A stretch of 64,000 nucleotides of DNA, from the NCBI GenBank assembly GCA_934045075.1, contig OW203751.1:389501-453500 (forward strand), given 5' to 3'. The DNA is from Yponomeuta sedellus. Its lineage: Eukaryota; Arthropoda; Insecta; Lepidoptera; Yponomeutidae. Below are positions 31,441 through 44,441 of the stretch, one piece after another. Within the stretch, counting starts at the first letter, position 1, and every line of letters starts with the position of its first letter. Under the pieces are notes generated by a model. It was not told the DNA's origin. It did not search any database and worked only from the letters and a program-made list of their open reading frames with translations. Position numbers and translations under genes: made by a program.

Positions 31441-33045
31441 CTTTTGCTACGAGTTCTTTTGCTTTATTATATTTTGTTTAAATAGTATATCAATATATCG
31501 AACTAAACCTGGTGTTAGCATTAATTTTTATTGTTAATGTCTAGCGCAAAAAATAATAATAGTACGAAGCGAATAAGGTATAACTTTTTTATTTTTGGAT
31601 TCTCATCCATAATTTTCTGTTTGAATATCGTCTTATTCTAAAAGGATGTAACCGCCAAATGACGTCACACATACGGCCTAATAATACTAACACCCTTGCC
31701 GCCTTTTTAAAAACCATTATAACTAAGGAAAGGAAAAGTAATTTATAACATATTTGCTCGTAAAGTGGTTGTAATTACACCAATTTCAATATCGTAATGT
31801 ATCTCATTACGTACTTGTGCGATAATGTAATGTAAAAGGCGCGTGTTTTTTTTAATAAAGTTTTAAGATACTCCGTCTAAAAATGAACGATACTTTTAAA
31901 AATCTTAGCAAAGAGGTTTTATGTCAAGAAAGTGGTCAATATTTTATGAATAAAATTAACTTTGGGAAATAAAATATAACAAATAAACATTTAATTCTTT
32001 AATTTAATTAATTTTGACAGTAAATTACAAACATTTATCTGTAACAAAAACACAAAAATATTAATTCAATTCAATTCAACCATTTATTGCCATAAATTAC
32101 AGTAGGTACATTATGATGTTACATGGATAAAAATGTAGTGCTAATGTAATTTTACCGATATTGGCATAGCAATTTTAAAATTATTGAAATTTTAAATTAA
32201 TATTTAGAATGCTTAAATAAGTACACTAATATTAATTTACTTTATTAGTAATACCTTTGCCTAAAAAAAAAGATTATGCGCGCGCATAGCTTATTTGTGA
32301 ACAAGTAAAAATAAATCCGCGCGCTTTTTCTTTTCGATGTATTGTTTTTATTTGAAAATGTCGTCAAGTAGTGATGATAACAAAGTCAGAGTTTTATAAA
32401 TTTTCTCGTAAATATGTTATAAAACGTCGTATGACATACGTGTGCTTTGAAAATTACAGCCTCTGCTTCCTTATAGCCCTCGCCGATGGCTCGGGCTAGT
32501 AATATCGCCTCGGCTGTAATTTTCAACTTACCGCACTTATATCATAACATAATTCATAATGTACTATTAATTGACCAAAAAGACCTGTAGTTCTTTGTTA
32601 ATGTTTTTCAGTGTATTTACTTTTTAATGTGTGATCAAGTGTTACTTTATATATGGATTTTAATTTATCTAAAATAAATAACTATTTGACTTGATAATAT
32701 TTTTTATTATTTAAAAAAATCTCTCTAGAGTTGGCGTGAAGTGAAAGAGGCCTATACCCAGCAGTGGGCTTCATTCATGGGCTGGATAGATAGATAGAAA
32801 AAAATCTATAGTGGTTTGTTAATGTTTTTCAGAGTATTTACTTTTTGATATGTTTTATACACCAATCAAAAAGATAATTTTAAGAATAAATGTGTTAAAT
32901 ATATTAAGAAAAATCTAATACAATTTACATTTTTTTGTTATATGCAGATGTGTGTTTGAAATAGAAAAAAAATAATGTTTTAATCCACTCCATAGGTTTC
33001 AAAGTTTCATCATTGATGCTAGAAATGTACGGAAGTGGCTAACAC
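31441..33045. other. AT-rich non-coding stretch with one palindromic element
   Basis: 32413-32551 folds back on itself (aaaattacagcctctgc against the complement near 32525, with tatgttat at both outer edges). 32730-32790 holds a LINE-type tail (aggcctatacccagcagtgg, then gatagatagat). The rest is A/T-rich with no gene recognised. Confidence 0.45.
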
Positions 33046-33051
33046 CAAACA

Positions 33052-33670
33052 GGACATCGGTCACTTTGCAAACTGCAGTCCCCATCTATCTGGCTATTTT
33101 TTCATGTGCGAAGCTAATAAGACCTCGGTCACTTTGCAAACTGCAGTCCCCATCTATCTGGCTATTTTTTCATGTGCGAAGCTAATAAGACCTCGGTCAC
33201 TTTGCAAACTGCAGTCCCCATCTATCTGGCTATTTTTTCATGTGCGAAGCTAATAAGACCTCGGTCACTTTGCAAACTGCAGTCCCCATCTATCTGGCTA
33301 TTTTTTCATGTGCGAAGCTAATAAGACCTCGGTCACTTTGCAAACTGCAGTCCCCATCTATCTGGCTATTTTTTCATGTGCGAAGCTAATAAGACCTCGG
33401 TCACTTTGCAAACTGCAGTCCCCATCTATCTGGCTATTTTTTCATGTGCGAAGCTAATAAGACCTCGGTCACTTTGCAAACTGCAGTCCCCATCTATCTG
33501 GCTATTTTTTCATGTGCGAAGCTAATAAGACCTCGGTCACTTTGCAAACTGCAGTCCCCATCTATCTGGCTATTTTTTCATGTGCGAAGCTAATAAGACC
33601 TCGGTCACTTTGCAAACTGCAGTCCCCATCTATCTGGCTATTTTTTCATGTGCGAAGCTAATAAGACAGC
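33052..33670 (+). repeat. 68-bp minisatellite, nine units
   Basis: 'cggtcactttgcaaactgca' recurs every 68 bp (33058, 33126, 33194 ... 33602). Units contain ccccatctatctggctattt and catgtgcgaagctaataaga. All copies but the slightly different first appear identical. Because 68 is not a multiple of 3, any frame repeats only every 204 bp. Confidence 0.92.
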
Positions 33671-34660
33671 TAAGAAAAGCCGGGTTTTTTGTAACTACAG
33701 TTCATAGTTATTTATTTATTAATTTTATTTATTAGACACACACAACAGTATTACGGACATAAATTACAAATATGAAATGACAAAAACACTCAATTCAATC
33801 CATAACACCAACACGTGCATACAGCATGATAAATTAGATCTTTTATAATAAAATTACGAATTAAGGTTTGATTATTATTATTATTATATACGTTTAATTC
33901 AGATAAACAAATCCATAGAGTTGTTAGTACGAACTTAGTCTATGTTAGTAAGATACAATTAGATAACGCTCTGATAAATTAATGTAAATGCACCTTGGAG
34001 TGGTGCTTCAAAAACGGGCTATCCGCCCTATCATTTAACAAAAAAAAAATTAAAAAAAAAATATTAAATTATATCGGTGGCAAGGATATTTGCCATTTTA
34101 CCAATGCTGTGAGTGTATCAACTCTATCGAATACTAGCTCACTCTGCAAACGTCCTATGTCCCTATATAACCCTTCTATTATACTATCATTCCACTCTAC
34201 CGAGTTAAGCATTCCTCCAACGACGACTCCAAAGTGTCAAAATATGTACGCATGTGACAGCTGAAGTAGCTTAAAAATCAACGTCTCCCAACTCAGTGGA
34301 TAAGTTCACACTTAGTTCAAAGTCTTCACAAAGAAATCAAAATTAGTAAACATAAAAAAAAAATATTGCTCATTTCGTGTCAAGACTTGACTTTGGCAGA
34401 ATTTGTCGACATCGGCTGGTTGCCATATCAATAATAAATAAATAAATAAACTCAGTGGATACTTGCATAATAAACCCAAATCTTATGGCAATGGGCTTAT
34501 TCAAAGAAAAACTGATAACTATCAACCCTTTCATCTTTTATTTCTTTTTTTTTCTTTTAAAATGAGTCCGCCTTTGTAGGTAGGTACATCAACATTGTAC
34601 AATTGTACTATATTTTTAAATAAATTCTGTTACTGTCATTTCTGTGTACAATAATAGTAC
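33671..34660. other. AT-rich non-coding stretch
   Basis: A/T-rich with A-runs (34040-34060, 34350) and short microsatellite-like ttattatta. No gene recognised; frames are short. Confidence 0.4.
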
Positions 34661-34662
34661 AT

Positions 34663-34877
34663 TACACAACTCGGGTGGTAATACAAAGAAAGGCCGAGAT
34701 CGCATAAGTTTGCGGCCCGAGCTGCAAGCGAGGGACGTAAATATGCGATCGAGAGCTTTCTTTATTACCTCCCGTGTTGTGCACATCTTTTTATGTCTTC
34801 ACTTGGCCAGAAAGCGTCTTTTTCCGTACGCGCAGCGTGCGGAGAAAGCCACTGTATTGCCAGGTGTGGCATAAAGA
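34663..34877 (+). repeat. Hairpin-forming dispersed repeat, second copy
   Basis: Reverse complement of 11808-12018: starts acaactcgggtggtaataca and ends in the complement of ttatgccacacctggcaat. The interior inverted pair (gaaaggccgagatcgcataa against the agctttctttattacc side) predicts a long imperfect hairpin. Confidence 0.6.
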
Positions 34878-34974
34878 ATATTCTATCTATCTATCAACAC
34901 TTACTTACCTGTTTAAGTGAGTATTTTGTTTCTGTATCTTAATATTTGTGCAATAAAACGTAGTAAACAAGCAA

Positions 34975-35050
34975 ACTCTTGTATGTCCCCACTGCTGGGG
35001 CACGGGTCCCTTCCTGCATCGCAGGAAGGTTAGGCCACACTCCACCACCC
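34975..35050 (-). repeat. 5S-headed SINE family, tail fragment
   Basis: tatgtccccactgctggggc, then ttcctgcatcgcaggaaggt and aggccacactccaccac. Only the 3' tail is present. Confidence 0.65.
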
Positions 35051-35984
35051 AAAATTTTGAAATGAAATGAAAAAGGGTTATTGAGCAGAATAAAACATAC
35101 CTACCTAAGCTACTCTGTACCCCAAACTAAATTAAAGTTCTTCATTCGGAATGAACTTAACTGTATTAAGTTTGTGACGGTGCAAACCTCTTCACACCAT
35201 TTTTATTTCTTTTTCTATCTATCATTTTCAAATATATAAATTACGTCACAAATTTTTCGATTTCCCTCATTTTTCATCATTACTACTTTACCATTGGACC
35301 AGATCTGACTATTTTACCTGCTTATCCGTTTTTATCCAGTTTTCTGTTTTATTATTAATAATACAAATCTACAAATAAATTCACAATTAAAATCGTTCCA
35401 GTATTTATAATGAACATACATCGATGTATATTCTTTACTATATTTGAAAAGAATATACCTACATCGTTCCAAGTTCACTTCGAATGAAGAACGAGATTTA
35501 AAATTAACAAAAATAATTATAGCAAACAAGAAAAAATCTAATAAACCTAAGAAAGATGTGTAAAAATCTCGTGTCACAGTGATTGTCATGGTAGGTACCC
35601 ACCGAAACGATTTCACCGATTTTCCTGTTTTTTCTTGTGTATTATATATGGTACTAAATTTAACAAAAACTCAATTTAAATAATAAGTAATTGTAGTAAA
35701 TAAAACACAAATTGATCATAATAATATATACCAAATTCTTTTTTAGATTTCGAATTGTTTGTGAATAAATTAACATTTTAACACTAAATGGATGTAACAT
35801 TAATTGTATAAATGAAATAAAATCAATTTCTATATAAAATTAGTCATTTAACGAATTTTTTATTGATGTATTAATATTATGTTTTACTAAGAAATGATTC
35901 TTTTTTGTACAAAAACAGACAGCATGTACTTAAACAATGTAATTAATTTTTGGGAATAAACGGCTTATTATAATTATTATTTCT

Positions 35985-36250
35985 ATATTTGGTAGGTGTA
36001 TTTAAACCACCTGGTGGGCCACGGTAGCAAAGAAATTGGAGCGAGCCCAGTTGAGCGAGCGGACAACCCAGGACAGAAAATCCTGGAGCAAAAGAACGAG
36101 GAGAGCCGACCCCAAATAATGGGAAGAGGCAAAGACAAAGAAGAAGAAGAGATTTGGTAGGTGTATGGATGCGGATGGCAAGGTACCGTGAGAGAGATGG
36201 CATTTGGGGGAAAAGGTCTAGACCCAGCAGTGGACGGTGGTGGACTGATG
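35985..36250 (+). pseudogene. Degenerate LINE 3' end
   Basis: Plus-strand remnants of a LINE C-terminal region (a gtagcaaagaaattggagcg stretch resembling the usual 'akkLerA' segment, then cccagcagtggacggtggtg) and a gatgatgat tail. Many stops. Confidence 0.45.
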
Positions 36251-36604
36251 ATGATTATCGAGAATAGGTCGTAGACTAATAAATTCATATGGCAAAACCC
36301 CGTTATCGTACTTGTAGGTACATATTGTATTATATTGATTTTGATTTATGCTGTAAATATAACAGATAATATATCACTGACCCATTTTTGCCACGCCTAA
36401 CCGGTAAAATGAGTTACAATGCATTGTAACTCATTGTATTATAAGGACACCACTGTACACACATGTAATTTATGGCAATAAATACCTATATTGATTGATT
36501 GAACGTTTGTGGGGTCAATTTGTAGTTCTTATTAAACTTAGAGTCCTAACTGTCCATTTCCAATTGTAGAAAGGCACATAGATACACAAGAAAAGACAAT
36601 ATTG

Positions 36605-37205
36605 TAACGGTGCAAACCTCTTTACACAAGTTTGCTATATTTCTTTAATTCTGTCTTCTTGCCTCTTATTCCTTGCCTACATTATATACAGACCCTCTGT
36701 GCAAAATTTCAGCTTCCTGGGTCTAACGGCTTGGGCTGGGCATTGATGAGTTTGTCAGTCAGTCAGGACTTTGAATTTAATATTTTGCAACCCCGTTTAC
36801 TCCCTAAAGGGTTAAATTTAGAAAAAACGGTGAAACACGTGTTCAATCAATTGTGTTGAAGAGTATGTATTTCAAGTTTAAAAAAAAATAAGACAACATT
36901 TTTTATACCTCCCATACAAATTTTGGCAACCCTTTTCGCCCTCTTAGGGGTTGAATTTCAAAAAATCCTTTCTAATTCCTTGCCTACATTATATATAGAC
37001 CCCCTGTGCAAAATTTCAGCTTCGTAGGTCCAACGGCTTGGGCTGGGCGTTGATGAGTGAGTCAGTCAGTCAGGACTTTGAATTTTATATAGATAGATAG
37101 ATTTTGAGATTTCCTTATTTTTTTAGCTCTACTACCTACTTCACATTTCGACTAGGCCTGACTATGTTTACCTGCTTATTCGATTTTTATCCAGTTTTCT
37201 GTTTA
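36605..37205 (+). repeat. Two tandem-like copies of an insect repeat ('gtcagtcagtcaggactttg')
   Basis: The block from ttgcctacattatatacaga through gcaaaatttcagcttc to agtcagtcagtcaggacttt occurs at about 36670-36790 and again at about 36978-37085, the latter ending in tatatagatagatagat. 37105-37205 then resembles the host repeat at 30387. Confidence 0.55.
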
Positions 37206-37209
37206 TATT

Positions 37210-39350
37210 ACAAATAAAAGAAACAAACACATTTAAATAAAGCACGATGTTGAAGTCGTCGTCCAGTTTTATTATTTATTAAGCATTATAGTATTGCTGT
37301 AGCATATGTCGATTGATGCGCCCCCTCTTTGTAACATATTCAGGCACTTCAAGACACAACTAACACATAGAACCTACTTATTTTTATCTATTTCTCTTTT
37401 GTACGCCGACCTCAAATGTTGCCTCTCCTGTGCCTCCTGCGGGTTGACTGGTAGAAAATGTTATTAGCACGAAGTCCACCTTTTGTGCATTATCTTTTGG
37501 GCCTTGTTTGACAAAAGGAGAAATATGACTCACAAATAATTCTTACAAATGATAAATAATTCCTTGGGATGTCACAATATTCTTTTTTGTATCAGTGTGT
37601 ATCTCTGAATAATTTCTCAAGCCACGTGTTTTAATTTTGGCAATGCAAAATTGTAATGCTTTTTTTTTTTTATAGAAATAAACTTATTATATATTATTAT
37701 TACATAAAGTTCCAGATTCGGGACACATAAGTATAAATCCGGTTCCAAAAATTGTAATAAATTTCCATTTAAAATAACAACAATTTAGTGCTTACTTTCC
37801 TAAAAGTGAAAAAAAAACTGCTTTATGCAAAGTTAAAAAGTTCGTTCAAGAATTCGCTGCAAAGAAAAAAAACATATTTTTATTAATATCAAAACCTCTT
37901 TAAGTAGTTATTTCAAACCAATCGCTGATTGCATCTGGCTTATCATAGTGATCATACGTGGTAGTCTTCTGGAACAGATCACTTTTAGTGATAATGCCGT
38001 ACAATTTTATGTACAATAATGGGTTCTCCATCTATCTATCTAAGCATTTTTATTTTTACTTAATTCTTTTAAATTGCGCTGACGTTATATGTTGTGGTAA
38101 TCACTACCTATGATAAGTGTACATAGGTACCTAAATTACGTTTAAATTATATTAAACGTAATTTAGATTAATTTTTATATTTAAATGAATTTAATATAAT
38201 TTAAATGTAATTTAATATAATTTAAACGTAAATTACGTTTAAATTATATTAAACGTAGGTACCTAATTTAGATATGTTTTAAAATTTATTTACATTAAAA
38301 ACTATTTAAGATTTATTCCTATGGTAGGTATTCGTGTGTCCCTTATAAATGGTTACCATATTCCAGGGTATCCTAGTTTGTGATCACGGCCAGGTATTTT
38401 GTGTTCTGTGGAAGTTATTGTATTTGTTTATGTTTATTTAATATATCTTATATTTTTTTAATTATTTTCTACACGAGTCCTTCCCTACATACTCACTCAG
38501 GTTTTAATTTAGTATAATAAATTAGATAATTTAAAAGTATAACTTTTATAACAAATTTTACATCATCTAGGTATTTACTAATGTTTCATATATTCTTAGA
38601 ATACTCTTTTATAGGATTTTTTCTAATGTTTATAATAAACTAACTTCTGTCTTATTTTTGGCAAAAGACACATTTTAATACAGTTCACATAACAACTAGA
38701 CCATGGTAGATAGGTACTGTGCAGGAGTGTTACCAATCACTTTTTCCACAATCGAGCTCTGGAATTTTTATAAGTAGCCAGAGCATTTGTTGCTCTGGCT
38801 ACTTAAAATAATTGATTTATTTTCTAAATAAATACTAGCGTAAAAATTACTAAGTTGCGTTTATATTTTTTAAATGCTTAGCCGGATTTAGGTACTTACT
38901 GGTAATAATGTCAAATCCGAATAAATTTATTTTATACATTTTCATTTATAATTTAGACGAGTGTTAACAATATTTTTTATAAAATGTATCTATATGTAAT
39001 TAATAAGGAAACATATTACATAATACTTGTTGTTTGTTTCATCTGACTTTTGCTCTATTATTTATTTTTTACAATTTTCATATCGTTTTGTCAGTTTACT
39101 TCAGTGTTTAGCCTTTAATTTTTACAGTTACAAGAGAAATTACCTTCTCAGGTTAAGGCTCTCCGCTTCTCTAGGAGAAAAATAAGGTTACTATTCACAA
39201 ATATATATATTTTGAAATAAAACATTAAAAATTCTTTCTGAACACCGCGTTTTATTTTGTATATTTTCAAAGATACTGTCACCAATTTCCAGCCCGCTCC
39301 TTTCAGATGGGCCGTGCCTAGAATTTCCCAGATTTTAGGTATCAGGTAGA
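37210..39350. other. AT-rich non-coding stretch with palindromes
   Basis: 38146-38270 is a cluster of palindromic (t)acgtttaaattatattaaacgt-type segments. 38771-38805 is a perfect 15-bp stem (taagtagccagagca and its complement) with a 5-nt loop tttgt. No coding sequence recognised. Confidence 0.5.
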
Positions 39351-39389
39351 AATGCGTATACCTATATTGCTAGGGGCGACGATGCCTCA

Positions 39390-40178
39390 TTTAGGCATAA
39401 TACGGAGCGCGAGGTCGCCGGCGCAAGGTTATCCGCCGAACGCATGCGTCGACGCCATTTCAAGACAGCGAGCCGCGCGCGCGCCACCGCCGTCCCGCGC
39501 TCCCTTCGTCCGGGCACCGCACACCCTCGATAACACCCTTTGGCCCTCCCACGCAAACTTCAAGTACTAGCTACGTCCCTGGAGAGAACTCTCCGTCGAG
39601 TGTCGCGTCGAAGCTTTTTCGCGGCCGCGATGCCGTTCTTAGCTCGATTTTTGCGTGTCCACCCTTCCGGTTCCGAATGAGGGGGAGCCTGGGTGGGTTT
39701 AGATTCGTCTGTTGTGTTTTCTGTGTTTTTTTAATTGGAATCCAGTGACTTTTTCTACGGCTCCGGTGACGTGCGCGCGGCTTGAGCGCGGCGCTCGGCG
39801 GAGAAATTGGGTTTTGTCGAATATTTTTAGGTAGATTAGTGCCGTATTGGAAAGCCGGGTCCTTATCAGGGCTTTGTCCTTCATTATCGGTTGTTTTTGT
39901 TTTATCTAACACTCGTACGAGTGGCGGAGGCGTCGGGGAGCGCGCGCGGCCGTTCTCGGCACGCGCTCTAGGCCTAAACGCACGGCAACTTTGCAAAAAC
40001 GCGAAATTTTTCGCACTACTCTCGGCGCTCGGAAACCAATAAGATTCCTATAGGCCTATTTGAAAAACGGTTGATTTACACTTGTAAGACCTCGGAAAAA
40101 GTATATGAATAGGTTTTTGGACAGATTTTACACGAATTGTGATTTTTTTGACCATTTTGTGATGTGACAGTGAGGCCG
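39390..40178 (+). promoter_or_regulatory. GC-rich promoter region and 5' UTR of a host gene
   Basis: A sharp shift to GC- and CpG-rich sequence (cgcgcgcgccaccgccgtcc, gagcgcgcgcggccgttctc) inside AT-rich DNA, ending just before the first coding exon at 40179. No TATA box was found, consistent with a broad CpG-type promoter. The start site cannot be placed exactly. Open frames on both strands here are by-products of GC content. Confidence 0.6.
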
Positions 40179-40250
40179 ATGGAGGCGGATTTGCAAAGAT
40201 TTGTTAAAACTGGACTGGAAGGAAAAACTGAGAAGCTGAGCCTCGATTCG
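40179..40250 (+). CDS. First coding exon of an unidentified host gene (partial)
   Basis: ATG in gaggccgATGG, a good context, opens 24 codons (MEADLQRFVKTGLEGKTEKL...SLDS) ending exactly at a consensus donor TCG|gtgagt (40250/40251), phase 0. It directly follows the GC-rich promoter region. The peptide is mixed hydrophilic and amphipathic with no known domain. No matching downstream exon was identified in the following 24 kb, so the first intron is probably very long. Intron repeats include those from 40975 onward. I do not recognise the family. Confidence 0.6.
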
Positions 40251-40974
40251 GTGAGTAATAGGATTAATTCATGTCATTTAGTTACAATTTTTGTGTAGTT
40301 TTACTATTTTGAACCTTTTTATGGGGTCCAAAAGTGGGCAACTATTGCTCATCTAAAGCGCTATATTTTGCCACTTTCAACTGTTTTAAAGTTGAATACA
40401 TCAATATTAGCAATATTTAATAGTTATTCAACCTTTCATTACACACTTTTATACCATACAAAAAGGTTTTAAGTAAAACTTTGTACTTAAAAGCTTGATA
40501 AGTATCGACGCGCTGGCTTATTCTTTGTAACTCTACCAATGTCTTATAGACATAAAATTCAATCAAAATTTATCAAAAGGTACGTGGTGATACAGTGCAA
40601 ATAAAAGTAAAAAATTTTTTTTTTATAAAAAAAGATTTACGTATAGAGGGTTAAGAAAAAAATTGATTTTACCAATGGTACAAATGTAGGCCGATTTGGG
40701 GATCTAGGTACCAAGACAAAAGATCTGTCTTCTAGACATAAAGGCCTAAATGCACGGAGCTCTGACTTGAACTATCGCAGCGTTTTTTTGTGATCTACTT
40801 TAAAGCAGTAGATAATCTACTAAAACATTGTCATCGTGCGAAAAACATTGAATTTAATACCTTTACAGAGTAAAAGTCTAGCTCTAGTAGGAAGAACTAA
40901 TGTAGACCTAAATTTTTGGACTTACACTGAATGGCCAATATTTAGTATTTTCTAAGGTTAACACGAGCACTAGA
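40251..40974. other. Putative intron start, no feature seen
   Basis: AT-rich; only the donor at its left edge is recognisable. Confidence 0.4.
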
Positions 40975-41146
40975 CATAATGAAAACTGTTTTTACACGGA
41001 TTTTACTCGTTTATTTTATAAAAAGACGCCTGTCACCTCAGTTTTCCGAGACCACGGCACTTGAAAAAGTGCCGAAACGTCGGAAAATTGTAAAAATGTA
41101 AAATAAACGAGTACCTAAAATCCGTGTAAAGACAGTTTTCATTATG
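40975..41146. mobile_element. Inverted-repeat element, copy 2 (compact)
   Basis: 172 bp with ends cataatgaaaactgttttta and its near complement. Inside are aaaagacgcctgtcacctca and gtgccgaaacgtcgg. gccaatattt occurs on both sides (40933-40942 and 41147-41156), so a longer insertion with that duplication is possible. Relative of 16617-16970. Confidence 0.65.
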
Positions 41147-43870
41147 GCCAATATTTTTGTATATTCAAGTACAATGTTAATATCGTTACTAATTAACTTA
41201 AAAATCGATAATTTATATTGACACGTTTGTGACTAACTAAAGCGTGTGGTGTTGCAAATTGTCATATAGGTACCTTAGAAAATGCAAACTCAAAAGCTTC
41301 TTAATATAATTTAAAAAATGGTGTCAGATCTTAAAATGAATAATAAGGGTTTAGTAATAATAATAAAAATAAAATTATATAATGTAAAATGGTAAAGTAA
41401 TGGTACAAAAAGGTCTTTTCTCTTTATATTTCTTCGATTTCGCTTCGAAAATCGAAGCAAGATTTATTTTGATAGTCCTCAAAAATATTCCTTAAAACAA
41501 AATAATAAAAATACGCTTATCCCCAATTAGTGCAGCAAAGGAGAGTATTTTTTTGGTAATTTTGATGATGGTAATTTGGATAACAATGTACCTAGTCATT
41601 CAGACTAGGTACCCACCAAAATAAAGTTTATTTGAAGGCTTCGTTGGGGTATCTCTTTGAACCTAATAAATTTATTCAGCACTATTTAATGACATTAACA
41701 AAAATAAAAAAAACTTACAATACTTTGTTGTAGAGTAAGTCCCTAAGTGTGTAAGTAAATCATTTATTTCCAAGAAGACGATACAAATTAAAGTAACTTA
41801 TTAATAAAAAAAAATTGTAATACCCTCCTTACAAAAATTGTTTTATCCAACTAATAAACTTTACATTAGTAAATTACTTATTTTATTAAAAATCCCCAAA
41901 CTAGGCTAGCCCTGTATCTTGGGGGCTTTATTAGTAAACTTTATTTAAAGTTAAGTATATCCTTCAAAACTTTACAAATGATTAACTTATTCATCCTTAT
42001 TAAATGCATCTTCCTTCCTTCTTCCGTTATAATTATAGTGTACGGCAGATATCTTGAACAAAAGCAGATATCTTGAACAGAGCCTTTTTTTAATAGTTGT
42101 TAATTTGACTTAACTAATGTCCGATGAATTTTCAATTGTAACAGTGTCTCCCGCCACTAAGACCCGAAATTTATCTGCATGAAAAGTGAAAATCCGGTAT
42201 TAACCGATCATGATTAATAATAAAGCTATGAATCGCAAGTCCATTAATAATTTCAGTTTTAAATAAAGTGTAGTTGCCAAATACGACAGTAGACGCGAAA
42301 TTGTTCCGAGTAATTTTATTAAAATCGTATAAAAGCCTAAATAAATTGCTCATGAGCATTTATTCTAAAGTCATGTTGGTACATGATTAGAATATAAAAT
42401 TTAGCTGCATGTATTTCTGTTTGGTGCACGCAACCTGATTTCAATAGATATTAAGATAATAATATTTATAATGTTCTCTGTTTTTGGTGTACCCACCAGT
42501 AGATGATTAGAGACTAAAATAATTACAGAATTTTTCTAACTATTATTATTAATAGTTTACGTCAAGTGAAGTTCAAGTTGTTTGACGGGTATTATACCTA
42601 TCATGATTAATATACTAAAGCTATGTAGGGAAAATCCATTTAAGCTTCAGTTTTAAATAAACTTAAGTACTAAATATGTAAATTTTTCTGAGTATATTCC
42701 TAAAATGTTATAAAAAAGTATAAATAGGTTACATTCATTTATTTATAAACCATTTAGGTACATACCTAAATAGGATATTCTTTATTGTAGGTATGTCAGG
42801 AATTTAAGTCTTGAGAAAATATGAGACGAACAAGTAACAGAACAATTGGCGACCTTATTAGTAAAAGTAATTTATTGGAGACAACCACTGACAACAAACC
42901 TTATAGACTACGTTATTGTAGAAGTTATTATATTAAGTAAATTAAATTATTTAGGTATTTCCAAAAGTTTGAGACAATAATTTTACATATTTTTGTAAAT
43001 TTTTTTTGTTATTGTACATGTTAAGTAGGTACCAACTGTTTGGATGTATTTTGTAGGATTGTTTATGGTGGAATAGATTTGGATGAAATTTGGCAGGGCC
43101 ACAGGTCAAGGCACAATTTTTACCTGAATATCTTGCATACGAAATAGTGACTAGAGCTTGTATTTGTTAAATATACCTATACATTTAAGTCACAGATAAT
43201 TTTTGAGGTGAGAGATACCTTCGTACATAATTATATGGTGGTTACTTAATAATTAAGTATGTTATGCAAATGTATAAGGGAAATCCCGGAACCATTACAT
43301 ATTTACGTAAAAAATATGAACACTTTTTTGAATAACAACCTATATGTTATTGAGAACTTTTTGGGTTAGTTTTTTAAAAATTACTAATAGTCAACTGCTT
43401 CTTCTTTTCCGTACCTAAGGTTTGCTGGAAGAAATCTCCTACAGAGATAAGCTCGCCTTCGTTCATATGTTATTTCTTATTAAAGCCTTGTATTTGTTTT
43501 GTGTCCAATAAAGTACCTATAGAAAATAATAGATAAACTCAAGTACAATATCAAGACTTTGGAAATATATTCTGAGCGTCAAATATATTTTTGAAATTTA
43601 ATATTCAGTACATGGGTGAATTGCCGGAGCAAAAAAAACAGACGGCGGACCTGAGAATCGTAGTGCAAAATGCTGTTTTATGATGTTGTATAATTTTTCT
43701 TACCTACTTCTCTATATTAGCAAAAAAAAAATTGAGGACACATATATTTTAATTTGCAATTTAATATTCAGTACATAATAAAGGGATTTTCTAAGAAAAA
43801 AAAAACCTGAATAATACTTTGTTTAGGATTGAATTAAATTATTTTTCTGTGGCACCCTTAGGATTTGGCA
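41147..43870. other. AT-rich non-coding stretch
   Basis: Low-complexity A/T sequence with long A and T runs and no gene, tandem array or clear element. 42160-42720 has a loosely duplicated segment (atcatgattaata, aagctatg, cagttttaaataaa) in two diverged copies about 410 bp apart. Confidence 0.4.
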
Positions 43871-43875
43871 GAAGG

Positions 43876-43943
43876 AAAAAACTTGTCGTCTCCACAAACC
43901 TGACATTGGCAGATGTCAGGTTTGTGGAGACGACAAGTTTTTT
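43876..43943. repeat. Perfect 31-bp hairpin
   Basis: The left arm (43876-43906, core acttgtcgtctccacaaacc) and its exact complement (43913-43943) are separated by the 6-nt loop tggcag. All 31 pairs match. It lies at the left edge of a dispersed repeat (43950-44165, related to 46195-46400). It could be fused ends of a deleted element or a small-RNA precursor. Confidence 0.85.
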
Positions 43944-43949
43944 TACTCC

Positions 43950-44165
43950 CCAAGAATATTAATAAGCATGACGATAGATTTTTAAATCCTGTTCCATAAT
44001 GTGGGGGCACATTTATTATTTACAAAAAAACTTATATTTCAGTAAGAAACAAAAGTTTAACGAAGTTTAAAGTCATTTTTCTAAAATTATTTTAAATCTG
44101 TGGGAAAACAGCTCGCAGTGTCATGGCGTCGACTCTGACGTCACGCCCAGTTAAACAAACATCAT
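43950..44165 (+). repeat. Dispersed repeat, copy 1 (twin at 46195-46400)
   Basis: Shared blocks: gtttaacgaagtttaaagtc, atttttctaaaattatttta, aaaacagctcgcag, gtcatggcgtcga, then tctgacgtcacgcc. The two copies lie in the same orientation 2.2 kb apart. Class unknown. Confidence 0.6.
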
Positions 44166-44441
44166 AATCACTATTATAGTAGTTACAACAAACCGCGGGC
44201 GAAGTTCCAATGTTAACCTAAGCGTGACGTCACGCGAAGTGACGTGTGTTTCAGTCAAAATGGCAGTATTATAAAAACCTTTTATTTTATTGAAAATATT
44301 GCTAATCTGATTTTATTTATAAGTCAATATAGGTGGATCTATAATAAAAACATAAACTGAAATAAATGAATAATAAACCAATACTAAATTAAGATTAATG
44401 AATAAACTAAAATCTAATTCTTAATATAAAGTAATAAAAAT

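Noticed and set aside
33035..33253. 72-codon frame over the 68-bp repeats
   Set aside because: It arises from the tandem repeat. The period is not a multiple of three, so the frame changes from unit to unit.
39352..40042. Overlapping frames on both strands in the GC-rich block
   Set aside because: High GC lowers stop frequency. The frames lack domains and the block fits a promoter and 5' UTR.
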